Part shown: one piece after another, positions 9,316 through 19,599 of the stretch | Layout: each line of letters opens with the position of its first letter | Position numbering within the stretch: position 1 is the first letter of the stretch | DNA from: a virus | Virus record (IMG/VR): IMGVR_UViG_3300021961_000042 | Coordinates: 41,564-105,563 of that record | Length of the DNA: 64,000 nucleotides | Strand: one strand, 5' to 3' | Notes under the pieces: model-generated | What the model was told of the DNA's origin: nothing | What the model saw: the letters and a program-made list of their open reading frames with translations, nothing else | Databases searched by the model: none | Made by a program: the position numbers and the translations under genes

Positions 9316-12305
9316 TGGCTAAAACTAAATTTTTATGTCCACCAATTGCGGCCACAGGTTCTGCAACTTTTTCCGACAATTTAGTCGGATTTCAAGTTGT
9401 GGACGGTGGAGGATTAACCCAAGGAAATTTTCAATTTACAACATCATCTTTTGAAAAAGTAAATAGAAGTTTTTCTCTTGGGGTTTTTTCACAACCATAC
9501 ACTCTTGAAACATTAAAAATTGATAATATAGAGCAAAGTAAATTATTTGTTGAAAAGAACTTTCAAGTAGTACCAAACTTTGATTTATCACAAGTAACTA
9601 GTTTTTCACTATATGGTTCTTTTAGTAAAAGAATTTCTTCATCTATTACAAAAATTATAAGTAATTTTCCCGCAGCATTACAAATTGATTTTAAAAATTT
9701 TTCACAGTTTACGGGAAATACCGCTTTTAATATACAATACGATAGTATTGAAAATGAAACTAGTTTTGATGTAAATATTTCATTAATAAAAAACCCATTT
9801 GATATTGATTACTCTATAAATGCAACATCGAATTTAGCGACAAGACCAATAAAGGTTAGTGAATATAGAAACCTTACAGTAAATTATACAAAATTTTCTT
9901 TATACGTTTCAAATTTAAATACACAATACAAAGTACTTGATTTTACCCCATCAACATTTATAAGTGCAGGAACTTTAAGTTTTATTGTTGAAGGTAATCC
10001 TTTTTCTTCACAAACAGCAACAACGGATACTTTAATTATAAAACCAAATGATGAAAAAACAGAAGAAATTTTTAATACAAATTTTGATTATGTTGAAAAA
10101 TATATTTTAAATAGACAAAGTTTTCCATTATATACTTCTGTTTATGAATATCCTGAATATAACGATAACGGAGAGTTAACTATGTATTCACAAAAATTAT
10201 CATGGGGTTTAGACGGACTTTGGAATTTAGATATATTCAGCAATAATTTTGAGACATACTTACAAGATTTAAGTAATATAACGGAAAATATAGATAGCTA
10301 CAGAACCAATTTAATAAGTAGATTTTTAACTTCAGGTTCAATAAAAGAATTTGATACTAACGATCAGAAAGTAGAAAAAGTATTACAGTTATACGGAAGA
10401 AGTTTCGATGAAACAAAAAAGTTTATTGATTCTTTAGCTTATATGACATCGGTTAATTATAAGGTGGGTAACGACATACCCTCACAGTTGTTAGTGAATT
10501 TGGCAAACACTTTAGGGTTTGATACTAAAACAACACCAATCACTAATGATGATTTAATGAATTCTATTTTTACAACATCAAAAGAACAAATTTATTCGGG
10601 ACAGGCTGTTCAAAAAACACCACAAGAACTAAATTATCAGTTTTATCGAAATTTAATTTTAAATGCTTCATATCTTTTTAGGTCTAAAGGTACTAGGAAA
10701 TCAATTGAATATATTTTAAGATTTATTGGTGCACCCGAACAATTAATAGAATTTAACGAGTACATTTATTTGGCCGATAGTAGAATCCCTATTGAAGATT
10801 TTGATTCCCAATATGCGACAATTTCTGGAGGTACTAAGTTTTTTACAAGACCTTCTTTAGATTCAAACAATACTTTTAAAATTAGAGGTGTAAAATACAC
10901 TGCGTTTACTACTGACGGGTTTATACAAAGTACCATAATAGATGAAACAGATTACCCAATAAATTTGATAACAGGATATCCTGAAGTTCCTGTTTTTACT
11001 GCTGATTATTATTTCCAAAAAGGATCAGGTTGGTTTGAAGTAACAACACAACATAGGTCTCAGGAAGTGGTTGATTTTGAGTTATCTAATTTTACGGTAA
11101 CACCATCTATTGTTAGGACTAAACTGGCTCCATTTACATATGGAAAAGAATATTTAGATAGGTTTGAAAATTTTCCATATATGGAACTTGGATATAATTT
11201 ATATAGGACTATTGATAACAAAAAATCTTGGAGAAAAGATGAGGTTGGTAGACGAAAATATACTAATGGCCTTGGATCAACACTTTATGAAACTAGTGAT
11301 GATAGGTTAGTTATTAATAGTAAAAACATGGAGATATATTTAAATATGGGACAAGGATTGACATACGATGTATGGAATACTTCAGTACAATATAATTACC
11401 CTATACCGAATAGTGGATTATCAGGTAATTATCCATCACCAGGTTTAAATGATTGGACAGTTATAAATCCAAAACCAAAAGAAAAAACATTTTTTGAGTT
11501 TGCTCAAACTTTTTATAATAACATGATTAATGTTAGAAATAGACAAACAATATCTGATGGTAAAACAGGAGGGTACCCAACACTACAGTCTATTTTTTGG
11601 AAATATCTTCAATCACAACAAACTGTAAATATACCAACAAATAATTACACTTATCAAAAAATGATAGATTATACACTTGGTTTAGGTGATTATTGGGTTA
11701 GACTTGTAGAGCAATTTGTACCCGCAACTGCGTTGTGGATGACGGGACAAAAAATGGATAACTCCGCATTTCATAGGCAAAAAGTCGTTTGGAGAAGACA
11801 AAGAGGGTGTTCATTTATTGAAAGCATATGTCCTCCTTGTGAATATAATGGAGAACCATTTACATATGATTGTATCGATCAAACAACAACATGTAACATA
11901 CCAAGCTTTAATCCAGCAACTGTTTTAAATAATAAAATTAATCAGTTAATAACAAGTAGTGGATATACAACCAACCAGTGTAACTTTAATACAATTTTAT
12001 CTGATTGGTATGTTGATTTAAGATTAAAGGATATTTTAACAAATACTGAACAAAGTTTAATATTAGAAAAATTTTATACAGGTTATGGTCAAAATGCTTC
12101 AAATTTAACTACAGGTTTACCTTTAACTTATTATGATATAATAAATGCGATAGACGATAAACTAGAGTTATTGTACCAAGATGGGTTGAATTACTATTTA
12201 TCGGGAGGAAATCTTATAATAAGTAATTCTAGTTGTTATGATGATTTCAATAATAAACAAATCAAATTATATATTGGTTTGGACGTACAAATTAATTGTG
12301 GATAA
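9315..12305 (+). CDS. Putative tail/baseplate structural protein (996 aa)
   Basis: A conserved-looking stretch near residues 450-480 reads YLFRSKGTRKSIEYILRFIG. An 'x-K-G-T-(R/K)-K-(S/G)-I-E-x-x-L-R' signature is one I associate with phage tail/baseplate proteins of the P2 gpI type, though I cannot confirm this without a search. The C-terminal third contains a Cys cluster (CSFIESICPPCEYNGEPF region, then further Cys), unusual in the otherwise Cys-poor structural block. The stop overlaps the next gene start. A baseplate or tail-fibre connector role is inferred. Confidence 0.7.
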   Translation: MAKTKFLCPPIAATGSATFSDNLVGFQVVDGGGLTQGNFQFTTSSFEKVNRSFSLGVFSQPYTLETLKIDNIEQSKLFVEKNFQVVPNFDLSQVTSFSLYGSFSKRISSSITKIISNFPAALQIDFKNFSQFTGNTAFNIQYDSIENETSFDVNISLIKNPFDIDYSINATSNLATRPIKVSEYRNLTVNYTKFSLYVSNLNTQYKVLDFTPSTFISAGTLSFIVEGNPFSSQTATTDTLIIKPNDEKTEEIFNTNFDYVEKYILNRQSFPLYTSVYEYPEYNDNGELTMYSQKLSWGLDGLWNLDIFSNNFETYLQDLSNITENIDSYRTNLISRFLTSGSIKEFDTNDQKVEKVLQLYGRSFDETKKFIDSLAYMTSVNYKVGNDIPSQLLVNLANTLGFDTKTTPITNDDLMNSIFTTSKEQIYSGQAVQKTPQELNYQFYRNLILNASYLFRSKGTRKSIEYILRFIGAPEQLIEFNEYIYLADSRIPIEDFDSQYATISGGTKFFTRPSLDSNNTFKIRGVKYTAFTTDGFIQSTIIDETDYPINLITGYPEVPVFTADYYFQKGSGWFEVTTQHRSQEVVDFELSNFTVTPSIVRTKLAPFTYGKEYLDRFENFPYMELGYNLYRTIDNKKSWRKDEVGRRKYTNGLGSTLYETSDDRLVINSKNMEIYLNMGQGLTYDVWNTSVQYNYPIPNSGLSGNYPSPGLNDWTVINPKPKEKTFFEFAQTFYNNMINVRNRQTISDGKTGGYPTLQSIFWKYLQSQQTVNIPTNNYTYQKMIDYTLGLGDYWVRLVEQFVPATALWMTGQKMDNSAFHRQKVVWRRQRGCSFIESICPPCEYNGEPFTYDCIDQTTTCNIPSFNPATVLNNKINQLITSSGYTTNQCNFNTILSDWYVDLRLKDILTNTEQSLILEKFYTGYGQNASNLTTGLPLTYYDIINAIDDKLELLYQDGLNYYLSGGNLIISNSSCYDDFNNKQIKLYIGLDVQINCG

Positions 12306-15073
12306 TGGCGGGAATATCGGGTAAAACGTTAGGTGGTTATTATAGTTATGTGGACTCTTGTGGTAATGCCCAACAAGGTTTTGCATTTGCAGATGTTTCC
12401 GTTTGTATTGATCAAACATATTCAGCAAGTACTGTTGGTTTAATTATTGATAGTGGTGCCACTTGTAATTTAAACTGTAATCAGGGACCAATAAGTTATA
12501 CGTATAGTGTAACCGGTACTTGTGATAATGTCAGTGGAGGGACTATTAATTTACAAGTTTTTGGTGGTATTGCGCCATACACGATAACAAATACACAACC
12601 TGGTAGTGTTCCTGTACAAACTAGTTCGAGTTTATTTTCATATACAGGTTTAAGTGCTAGTACATACGTTTTTAGAATAAATGATTCATCTGCACCACAA
12701 AATAATGAATTATACTTTAATATTAACATATCTGAGTGTTTTGAAACAACAATAGATAACGTTTCAGGAACAACTTGCGGAGATAATGACGGATCTTTTT
12801 TCATTAATGCCAACTCCAATTCATCTCCTTATAATATAATACTTTATAAAAACGGGATTTATTATTCGTTATATCAAACAAACACACTACCTTATTTAAT
12901 TAATGGGTTGAGTTCTGGGATTTATAATGCGGTTGTTTATGATTATGGACTGACCACAGCTAATACTGAAAATGTAGTGATTAGTGCTAGTACCCCAATC
13001 GAATACGGAATTTGGAAAGTTAACACTTCTACATGTGTAATTAATACAGGTAAGTTGGCGGTAACTGGATTAACAGGAAATGGTCCTTTTACTATTCAGT
13101 GGTCTGACGGGCAGACAGGACAATTGGCTACAGGGTTAACAGAAGGTACATATAGTGTAACGGTTACTGATTATTACGGGTGCCAATCAACACAAACAGA
13201 AACAATCGGAGCGGCACTCCCTTTAGGGATTGTTGGATCAACATCAGTTAATCCAACAGGTTGTTTTTCTTCTGATGGTAGTATAACCGTAAATATTTCT
13301 GGAGGTACGGGACCTTATTATTACTCTGCAAATACAAACCAAGTTGGTTATACTTTGTCTGATACCTTTACTTTATCTAATATGCCTTCGGGTAATTATA
13401 CTGTTTTTATTAGAGATGCTAACTTTTGTTCTATAACAACAAACGTAAGTATTGGAGTACCATTTGGGTTCACATTTGTAGGGAATACAATAACAAATAG
13501 TCAATGTAATCAAAATTCAGGGTCTTTAACCACAACAATACAAGGGGCAAATGGTTCTGTATTTTATAGTCTTTCAGGATTAACAAACGGAACATTTTAT
13601 TCACAAAATTTACAATCAAATACTGCGACTTTTAATAATTTATCTCCCGATAATTACTTATTAACAATATCAGGACAATCTAGTTCTTGTAATTACACAG
13701 ATACGGTTTTAATACAATCTGTTGATAAGTTTAATGTATCATTAAGTGTTACGGGGGACACATGTAATTCAGGTAATGGAAAAGTTGCTATAAATGTGGG
13801 TACTGGATACACTAATTGGCAAACAAACGGACAATTGGATTATATTTTAAGTAATGGTCAATCTATTATAGATACACCACTAACTTCATATACATTTACC
13901 AACCTAACTTCAGGAAATTATACATTACAAGTTGTAGATGAAGATAATTGTTCTGTAACAAGAAACTTCACAATAGTACCGGGGGGTAATTTAAATAGTT
14001 TTGTAACAACCACAAATTTAATTAATGGAAATGATGGGTCTGCGACTGTTTTTATATTTGAAGGAGAACCTACGTTTACATACACTTGGAGTGATAACGT
14101 GCCCGCAGGAACAACAGGTAGTACCGCTACCGGATTAAGTGGTGGATCATATTCTGTTTTAGTTACAGATAGTAGTGGGTGTACAAATCAATTATCTTTT
14201 GAAATTATAAGCAATTCTAATAACCCAGGACTACCACCAGGTATTAGTCCGAGTATTGTTTCAAATTATGTGGTTTATGAAATATGTTCCTCAAACTTTA
14301 TAACAACATCGAACACAAAAAGAGGTATAAGTGAAATGCTTAATGAAGGTTATTTGGATTTGAGTAGTGGTTATACAAATTGTATATTAAACACAGTTTC
14401 TTTAGATTGTATAATAACTATAAGTGGTGTTTCATATACACAAACACTAACCGCACCAAACGACGAATCATGGAAAACCGCAATTGAAACAATTTTATCA
14501 TCAATACCTGAAATAAGTGATTATGACGTTGATTTATTTAATAACACACTCCAAATAAAATCAACATGTACAGATGGTGTTGATAGTTTAGGAGAAACCG
14601 ATTTTAAATTAGAGTTAGCAATAACATACGACATTAGTTGTTATGAACCGGTAACACCAACCCCAACAGTTACCGTGACACCAACACCTACACCAACCCC
14701 TACACCTACACCAACTCCTACACCTACACCAACACCTACACCAACTCCGACGGCAACACCGGTACCTCCTCCATCATTTATGTGGTTCACAAATGGTCAG
14801 ACATATCCGAGTACTGTTAATACTTACTGTACTGCGACTAACTGTGCAACATTTACTTTTTATACAACAGGCGCCACAATATCTCAAAACGATATAATTT
14901 ATGCGGATGTTGCACTTACACAAAATATTGGAGGATTAGCGACAAATTTTGGACCATCTGGTGGTGGATTTGGAAGAATGTTCCTATCTAATGATTGTCC
15001 AATAGTTGGTACAAGAATAATTGTACAAATAGATGGGACAGGAAAAGTAATAAGTCAACCATACTCTTGTTAA
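12305..15073 (+). CDS. Fibre/adhesin-like protein with SprB-type repeats and Thr/Pro linker
   Basis: The start at 12305 (MAGISGKT) forms TAATG with the previous stop and is preferred over an in-frame ATG nine bases upstream. Between about residues 55 and 640 there are several units of the form GG-x-x-P-[YF]-x-[YI]-x-W-S-[DN], then T-G-L-x-x-G-x-Y-[ST]-V-x-V-T-D-x-x-G-C. This matches SprB repeats of flavobacterial gliding adhesins. A Thr/Pro repeat linker of about 30 residues follows near residue 800, then a globular C-terminus of about 100 residues with Cys pairs. By analogy with host surface adhesins, this is a receptor-binding or accessory fibre. The origin (shared host/phage domain) is inferred, not proven. 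Confidence 0.8.
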   Translation: MAGISGKTLGGYYSYVDSCGNAQQGFAFADVSVCIDQTYSASTVGLIIDSGATCNLNCNQGPISYTYSVTGTCDNVSGGTINLQVFGGIAPYTITNTQPGSVPVQTSSSLFSYTGLSASTYVFRINDSSAPQNNELYFNINISECFETTIDNVSGTTCGDNDGSFFINANSNSSPYNIILYKNGIYYSLYQTNTLPYLINGLSSGIYNAVVYDYGLTTANTENVVISASTPIEYGIWKVNTSTCVINTGKLAVTGLTGNGPFTIQWSDGQTGQLATGLTEGTYSVTVTDYYGCQSTQTETIGAALPLGIVGSTSVNPTGCFSSDGSITVNISGGTGPYYYSANTNQVGYTLSDTFTLSNMPSGNYTVFIRDANFCSITTNVSIGVPFGFTFVGNTITNSQCNQNSGSLTTTIQGANGSVFYSLSGLTNGTFYSQNLQSNTATFNNLSPDNYLLTISGQSSSCNYTDTVLIQSVDKFNVSLSVTGDTCNSGNGKVAINVGTGYTNWQTNGQLDYILSNGQSIIDTPLTSYTFTNLTSGNYTLQVVDEDNCSVTRNFTIVPGGNLNSFVTTTNLINGNDGSATVFIFEGEPTFTYTWSDNVPAGTTGSTATGLSGGSYSVLVTDSSGCTNQLSFEIISNSNNPGLPPGISPSIVSNYVVYEICSSNFITTSNTKRGISEMLNEGYLDLSSGYTNCILNTVSLDCIITISGVSYTQTLTAPNDESWKTAIETILSSIPEISDYDVDLFNNTLQIKSTCTDGVDSLGETDFKLELAITYDISCYEPVTPTPTVTVTPTPTPTPTPTPTPTPTPTPTPTPTATPVPPPSFMWFTNGQTYPSTVNTYCTATNCATFTFYTTGATISQNDIIYADVALTQNIGGLATNFGPSGGGFGRMFLSNDCPIVGTRIIVQIDGTGKVISQPYSC
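14679..14762 (+). repeat. Short tandem repeat encoding a Thr-Pro linker
   Basis: Units close to ACACCTACACCA repeat in frame and encode alternating T and P. The repeat is part of the fibre gene at 12305 and recurs in the fibre gene at 19600. Such tracts can expand or contract by slippage and would give an extended, potentially O-glycosylated stalk. Confidence 0.85.
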
Positions 15074-15361
15074 ATGCCATATTCAATAGACATATTAAAT
15101 ATTTCAGGAGGTACACCACCTGTTTCATTATTTGCCTGTGATGAATTTGGTAATAATTGTACATTGTTAGGGACAACAACAGGCACTTATGTTTTACCCG
15201 CTCTTTTACAAACGGCAACTACTATTATGGTTAAAACGGTTGATAGTACGGGTTGTATTTACTTTAAGATATTAACTTGTGAAGAAGAAACATATTTTGT
15301 ATTAACAGAATTAGGAGACATTTTAGAAACTGAAAGTGGAGATTCATTAGTTTGGTCCTAA
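15074..15361 (+). CDS. Small fibre-associated protein, paralogue 1 (95 aa)
   Basis: This protein begins immediately after the SprB-type fibre stop. It belongs with the proteins at 15377 and 21218: each has an N-terminal beta-rich segment, a CD or CDP motif near residue 20, a second Cys near residue 30, and an x-V-D-x-x-G-C-x-Y motif near residue 60. The recurrent position between a fibre gene and a SHAEG fibre suggests a small fibre adaptor or decoration protein. The function is inferred from gene order only. Confidence 0.7.
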   Translation: MPYSIDILNISGGTPPVSLFACDEFGNNCTLLGTTTGTYVLPALLQTATTIMVKTVDSTGCIYFKILTCEEETYFVLTELGDILETESGDSLVWS

Positions 15362-15376
15362 TCTATATTTATTATT

Positions 15377-15664
15377 ATGATAATTAATATTACTGGAGAA
15401 ACAGGAACTTTAGAACCTTTAGATATTTTTCTTTGTGACCCAACAAATACAGGATGTTTTTACATTTCAGGATTAACAAATATTCCAGCAACTGTTGTAA
15501 TAAACACTGAAAACTATTTCCCAAACGAAAATTTTTTATATTTAAGAATAGTCGATACTAATGGTTGCATTTACTCAACAATAATAGACTGTTTAGGTCA
15601 AAAGGCTTTCCAAGATGACATATACTTTAATTTTATGGACGGGTTTGGGTATATTTTTCAATAA
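15377..15664 (+). CDS. Small fibre-associated protein, paralogue 2 (95 aa)
   Basis: This is a tandem paralogue of the preceding gene: same length, LCDP near residue 20, and VDTNGCIY against VDSTGCIY upstream. It ends in a short acidic and aromatic tail (DDIYFNFMDGFGYIFQ). That tail matches the tail of the third paralogue at 21218 (DDDIFIFMDDTPYEFQ). The matching tail suggests a conserved docking end. No known family was recognised. Confidence 0.7.
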   Translation: MIINITGETGTLEPLDIFLCDPTNTGCFYISGLTNIPATVVINTENYFPNENFLYLRIVDTNGCIYSTIIDCLGQKAFQDDIYFNFMDGFGYIFQ

Positions 15665-15668
15665 TTAA

Positions 15669-15676
15669 TATTTATA
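15669..15676 (+). promoter_or_regulatory. Candidate late promoter element TATTTATA
   Basis: TATTTATA lies nine bases before the ATG of the SHAEG fibre gene, followed by AAATAAAG. It belongs to the recurrent TATTTAT(A/T) set. Confidence 0.45.
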
Positions 15677-15685
15677 AAATAAAGT

Positions 15686-17527
15686 ATGCCAACATATCAA
15701 TTATTAACGGATAGAACATTAGCAGATGCGTCAGCAATAACGCCAACGACACTAATACATATAGTATATACAGGAGACCCATCTCAAAACCCTGCCGGAT
15801 CCTCATATAAAGCAGAATTAGGACAATTAGTTGGATTATTTAGTGGAGCATCTGACACTTTAGTGACGGGTGGAACATATAGTGCAGGAACAATTACTTT
15901 TACAAATAATAGTGGAGGAACATTTAATGTTTCAGGATTAACAGAACCATTTAGCGGAGGATCAGGAAACTGTATTGCAGATCTATATGTTACAAATATA
16001 CATGGATGTTCACCAATAACAATATACGATTCTATTAGATCTACAGGTTCTACGGTCTCAGGATTAACTTCATTTTCTTTTGGTTTTGAAACCTCCGCAA
16101 CTACTGATTATTCTTTTGCTACTGGAGCACAAACTTTGGCTTCGGGACCATACTCACACGCTGAAGGTATTTTGACAATATCTTCAGGTATATCTTCACA
16201 TGCAGAGGGAGTATTAACAGTTGCCGCTGAGTGGGGGTCCCATGCTGAGGGAGGATATTATAATGGTGCTAATTTTGCACCTGGAGGTAAGGCTCTTGCT
16301 TGGGGTTCACATGCTGAAGGAACATTAACTATCGCTTCGGGTGTTTCATCACATTCTGAAGGTGTTTATACTGTTGCCTTAGGATGGGGTTCACATGCAG
16401 AAGGAGGGTATGTAGATGGCGGTTTATATTCTGGTGGTACCGCTGTTGGTTTGGGTTCACATGCTGAAGGACAAGAAACAATATCATCGGGAACATCTTC
16501 ACATTCAGAAGGTTGGTTAACAAATTCTAGTGGTTCTTATTCACATGCGGAAGGGCAACTAACACTATCTTTGGGACAATCTTCACATGCCGAAGGACAA
16601 ACCACAATATCTTCAGGTGATTGGTCACATGCGGAAGGAAGTTCTACAATTGCATCAGGTAATTGGTCACATGCTGAAGGAAGTCAAACAGTCGCTAGTG
16701 GTGATTTTTCACATGCGGAAGGTTTTGGAACATTAGCAGATGGCAAGGGTTCACATGCGGAAGGAGGTTATTTCCTACACCCAACATACGTAAGTGGAGG
16801 TACCGCATTGGGTAGGGCTTCACATGCTGAAGGGGTAAAAACTACGGCTTATGGGATAGCATCCCATGCGGAAGGTGACGAGACATACTCTTTTGGTTTT
16901 GGGTCTCACGCCGAAGGTAATGGGACGTACACTTCAGGAACATACCAACACGCAACAGGAAAATGGAATTTGACTGCGGACACCAGTTCAGGTGCATTTA
17001 TCATTGGTAATGGAACAAGTAATTTAAATAGAAGTAATTTACTATTTGCGGCAAATTCAGGTGTTACAATTTATGGTAATTTTACTGCAAACACGGTATC
17101 TGCCACAACATATTATAATTTACCACCAAAAGAGGTTTTTTATAAATCTTCAGGACCTGGTTTTGCATATCTTGGTGAATTTTATGAACCATATTGTAGT
17201 GGTAGTTCCGATAAGGTTTATGTTAGCGGAACAATACCTTATGATTTTGATAGTTTAATTAGTAGTAAACTAATAACTATTTCAGACTTCACGGCAAGTG
17301 AATTGACTGATTTGAGAATAAATTATAACCAAACGGGAGGTATTTTTAGTGCTAACACGGCCTTTACTCAAACATCAATTAGTTACACCACCGAAGAATT
17401 TACTGAAGTTGATATACTACCAATTTTTTCAGGTTTATCCGCTAACGATAACTTTTCTGTTAGTATATTTCAAAATAACACTAACTTATTAGTCTTAGGT
17501 TTAAAAATGAAATATAATAGATTGTAA
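15686..17527 (+). CDS. YadA-head (SHAEG) repeat tail-fibre protein (613 aa)
   Basis: Residues 1-55 form a conserved attachment region (AITPTTLIHIVYTGDPSQN and AGSSYKAELGQL) shared almost unchanged with the fibre at 21527. Residues about 155-415 carry 17 copies of S-H-[AS]-E-G in 14-residue-type repeats, the left-handed beta-roll of YadA-like trimeric adhesins. Three of the turns carry longer loops (SHAEGGY plus about 12 residues). The C-terminus differs from the other fibre. This is a probable trimeric fibre with a conserved base and variable tip; host-receptor binding is inferred. Confidence 0.85.
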   Translation: MPTYQLLTDRTLADASAITPTTLIHIVYTGDPSQNPAGSSYKAELGQLVGLFSGASDTLVTGGTYSAGTITFTNNSGGTFNVSGLTEPFSGGSGNCIADLYVTNIHGCSPITIYDSIRSTGSTVSGLTSFSFGFETSATTDYSFATGAQTLASGPYSHAEGILTISSGISSHAEGVLTVAAEWGSHAEGGYYNGANFAPGGKALAWGSHAEGTLTIASGVSSHSEGVYTVALGWGSHAEGGYVDGGLYSGGTAVGLGSHAEGQETISSGTSSHSEGWLTNSSGSYSHAEGQLTLSLGQSSHAEGQTTISSGDWSHAEGSSTIASGNWSHAEGSQTVASGDFSHAEGFGTLADGKGSHAEGGYFLHPTYVSGGTALGRASHAEGVKTTAYGIASHAEGDETYSFGFGSHAEGNGTYTSGTYQHATGKWNLTADTSSGAFIIGNGTSNLNRSNLLFAANSGVTIYGNFTANTVSATTYYNLPPKEVFYKSSGPGFAYLGEFYEPYCSGSSDKVYVSGTIPYDFDSLISSKLITISDFTASELTDLRINYNQTGGIFSANTAFTQTSISYTTEEFTEVDILPIFSGLSANDNFSVSIFQNNTNLLVLGLKMKYNRL

Positions 17528-17571
17528 TATTTTTAATTTACAAAAAATACTATAACATTTATTATAACTAT

Positions 17572-18768
17572 ATGAAAATATTTGTTCAAATCGCATCATA
17601 TAGAGATCCAGAGCTTCTACCAACAATTAGAGATTGTATTAATAAGGCAAAACACCCTGAAAATTTAACTTTTGGTATATGTTGGCAAAAAGACGAAACA
17701 GAATCTTTAGAAGAATTTTATACCGATGATAGATTTAGAATTTTAGAATATCATTGGTCAGAAAGTAAAGGTTTATGTTGGGCACGTTCAGAAATACAAA
17801 AACTTTGGAAAGGAGAAGAATATACCTTACAACTAGATTCACATCATAGATTTTTACAAAATTGGGATGAAGAATTAATCAATATGATGGGTATGGTTGA
17901 CTCTGAAAAACCAATTATCACATCATATGCTGGAATGTACCGACCAAGTAATAATGAGTTATTAAATGTTGAACCATATAAAATGGTTGCTACAAATTTC
18001 ACAGAAAGTGGAACAATTATGTTCAGACCACACTCAATACCAAATTGGGAAACATTAGAAAAACCAATACCTGCTAGATTTGTTAGTGGACATTTTTTCT
18101 TCACATTAGGAAAACATTGTGAAGAATACAAATACGACCCAAACATTTATTTTGCCGGTGATGAAATTAGTTTATCAATTCGTTCCTATACATTAGGGTA
18201 TGATTTGTTTCACCCTCATAAAACAGTTGTGTGGCATGAATATACAAGAGAAGGTAGAACAAAACATTGGACAGATTTTAATCAGGAAAATAAAACAAAA
18301 GGGGTTGTTGAAAAACAATGGTGGGAAATGGATAATGAATCCAAAAGAAGACTAAGACATATGTTACAAGAAGAAGATAATAACATAGACTTAGGAATAT
18401 ATGGATTAGGTAGTGTTAGAACACATAAAGAATATGAAGACTACGCAGGAATAAATTTTAAGTATAGGAAACTTCACCAAGAAACACTCAAAGGAACCAA
18501 TCCACCAATTAATGATTCATCAGAATGGTATTTTAGTGAAGAAAAAGAATATAACTTGGAATTAGAAATACCAATTACCGAAGACTTTAAATTTATTTAT
18601 GTTGGTATTGAAGATGATAAAAATAATGTTATCTACCGTAATGATCTAACCACTTACCAAGAAAAAATAACAGCATGTTTCAAGTCATTTTCTCAACCAT
18701 ATAAATGGGTATATTGGGTTTATGATAATACAGACAATTGGATAAACAGACAAGATTTTTTATTATGA
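17572..18768 (+). CDS. GT60-type (Skp1/mucin GlcNAc-transferase-like) glycosyltransferase
   Basis: The N-terminus IFVQIASYRDPELLPTI, then FGICWQ, G-L-C-W-A-R, and LQLDSHHRF-x(4)-WD match the GlcNAc-transferase family PF11397 (CAZy GT60). In that family D-S-H replaces the usual D-x-D metal motif. Characterised eukaryotic members transfer GlcNAc to protein Thr or hydroxyproline. The enzyme lies between two fibre cassettes whose proteins carry Thr/Pro linkers, so modification of the phage's own fibres is an attractive inference; a host surface target is possible. The stop overlaps the next gene (ATGA). Confidence 0.82.
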   Translation: MKIFVQIASYRDPELLPTIRDCINKAKHPENLTFGICWQKDETESLEEFYTDDRFRILEYHWSESKGLCWARSEIQKLWKGEEYTLQLDSHHRFLQNWDEELINMMGMVDSEKPIITSYAGMYRPSNNELLNVEPYKMVATNFTESGTIMFRPHSIPNWETLEKPIPARFVSGHFFFTLGKHCEEYKYDPNIYFAGDEISLSIRSYTLGYDLFHPHKTVVWHEYTREGRTKHWTDFNQENKTKGVVEKQWWEMDNESKRRLRHMLQEEDNNIDLGIYGLGSVRTHKEYEDYAGINFKYRKLHQETLKGTNPPINDSSEWYFSEEKEYNLELEIPITEDFKFIYVGIEDDKNNVIYRNDLTTYQEKITACFKSFSQPYKWVYWVYDNTDNWINRQDFLL

Positions 18769-19562
18769 ATATAGGTGTATTTTACCAATCGGGACATAAA
18801 TTAGTGGCATGCTACAAGGCGTTAGAACAATTAAGAAAAATCTACCCTAATGTACCTGTCGCATTATTTGAAGATGGATCTGATATTTTAGAACCCGTTG
18901 CAAAAAAGTTTAACTGTGATTACACTTGGTTAGAACAACAAGGAGTGAATAATCCAACATCGGGGAGAGTTTTTGTAAAAGAAAACGGACAACTTGATTG
19001 GTTAAAAAGAATATATGATGCCTGTACTACAACATTAAAAGATGTTGATTGGGTTTTACATTATGAGGATGATGTTTGGTGTCGATTTGAAATAACAAAA
19101 CCACCTAAGTTTGATATTTCAGGGGCAAATGGTCCATTATATACTAAAGAACTTTATCAATATTTAAAAAATAAATTTAACGTATTGGACGAATCTAGAC
19201 ATCATTGGAGTCATTTAGGTTCATTAGAAAGTTATGGTGCTTGTGGAGGAACTATATTTAATAGAGAAAAATTTATTGAAATTTATAATAGATTAGATGA
19301 AGTACCGTGGAGTGAAATTTATAAATTAGATTCAAGACCTATTGAATGGTGCGACGCAACACTATCATTTTTGTTTCAGTTTTTTGGTTATACTAGTGGT
19401 GTTTGGGAGGATTGGGCACAATACGATTCAAAAAATATAGGTAATTGGTGGGATAAAACAGGGTGGTCAGTACCTATGGAAGAACAACCAAATGTTGCTT
19501 TTTTACACGCATATAAACATTTTTATAATTATAAACCTGAAGAAGTAATTTTAGATTTATAA
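18765..19562 (+). CDS. Putative second glycosyltransferase (265 aa)
   Basis: The start at 18765 overlaps the GT60 stop as ATGA; this is more likely than the upstream in-frame ATG within GT60. The N-terminus IGVFYQSGHKLVACYKAL followed by YPNVPVALFEDG, and VDWVLHYEDDVW around residue 95, resemble a GT-A fold with an E-D-D metal-binding motif. A late W/C/Y-rich region (GACGGTIFNR, IEWCDATLS) is compatible with acceptor binding. It is probably coupled to GT60 and could extend or branch the same glycan. The specific donor and acceptor are unknown. Confidence 0.65.
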   Translation: MNIGVFYQSGHKLVACYKALEQLRKIYPNVPVALFEDGSDILEPVAKKFNCDYTWLEQQGVNNPTSGRVFVKENGQLDWLKRIYDACTTTLKDVDWVLHYEDDVWCRFEITKPPKFDISGANGPLYTKELYQYLKNKFNVLDESRHHWSHLGSLESYGACGGTIFNREKFIEIYNRLDEVPWSEIYKLDSRPIEWCDATLSFLFQFFGYTSGVWEDWAQYDSKNIGNWWDKTGWSVPMEEQPNVAFLHAYKHFYNYKPEEVILDL

Positions 19563-19576
19563 AACAAAAGTTAGAT

Positions 19577-19584
19577 TATTTATA
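19577..19584 (+). promoter_or_regulatory. Candidate late promoter element TATTTATA
   Basis: TATTTATA lies 15 bases before the ATG of the second Thr/Pro-linker fibre gene and starts 15 bases after the glycosyltransferase stop. Confidence 0.42.
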
Positions 19585-19599
19585 TAATATAAAAATTAG

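Noticed and set aside
16144-16930. CRISPR array
   Set aside because: The periodic repeats are in frame and encode SHAEG units of a fibre gene; spacers are not unique non-coding sequence.
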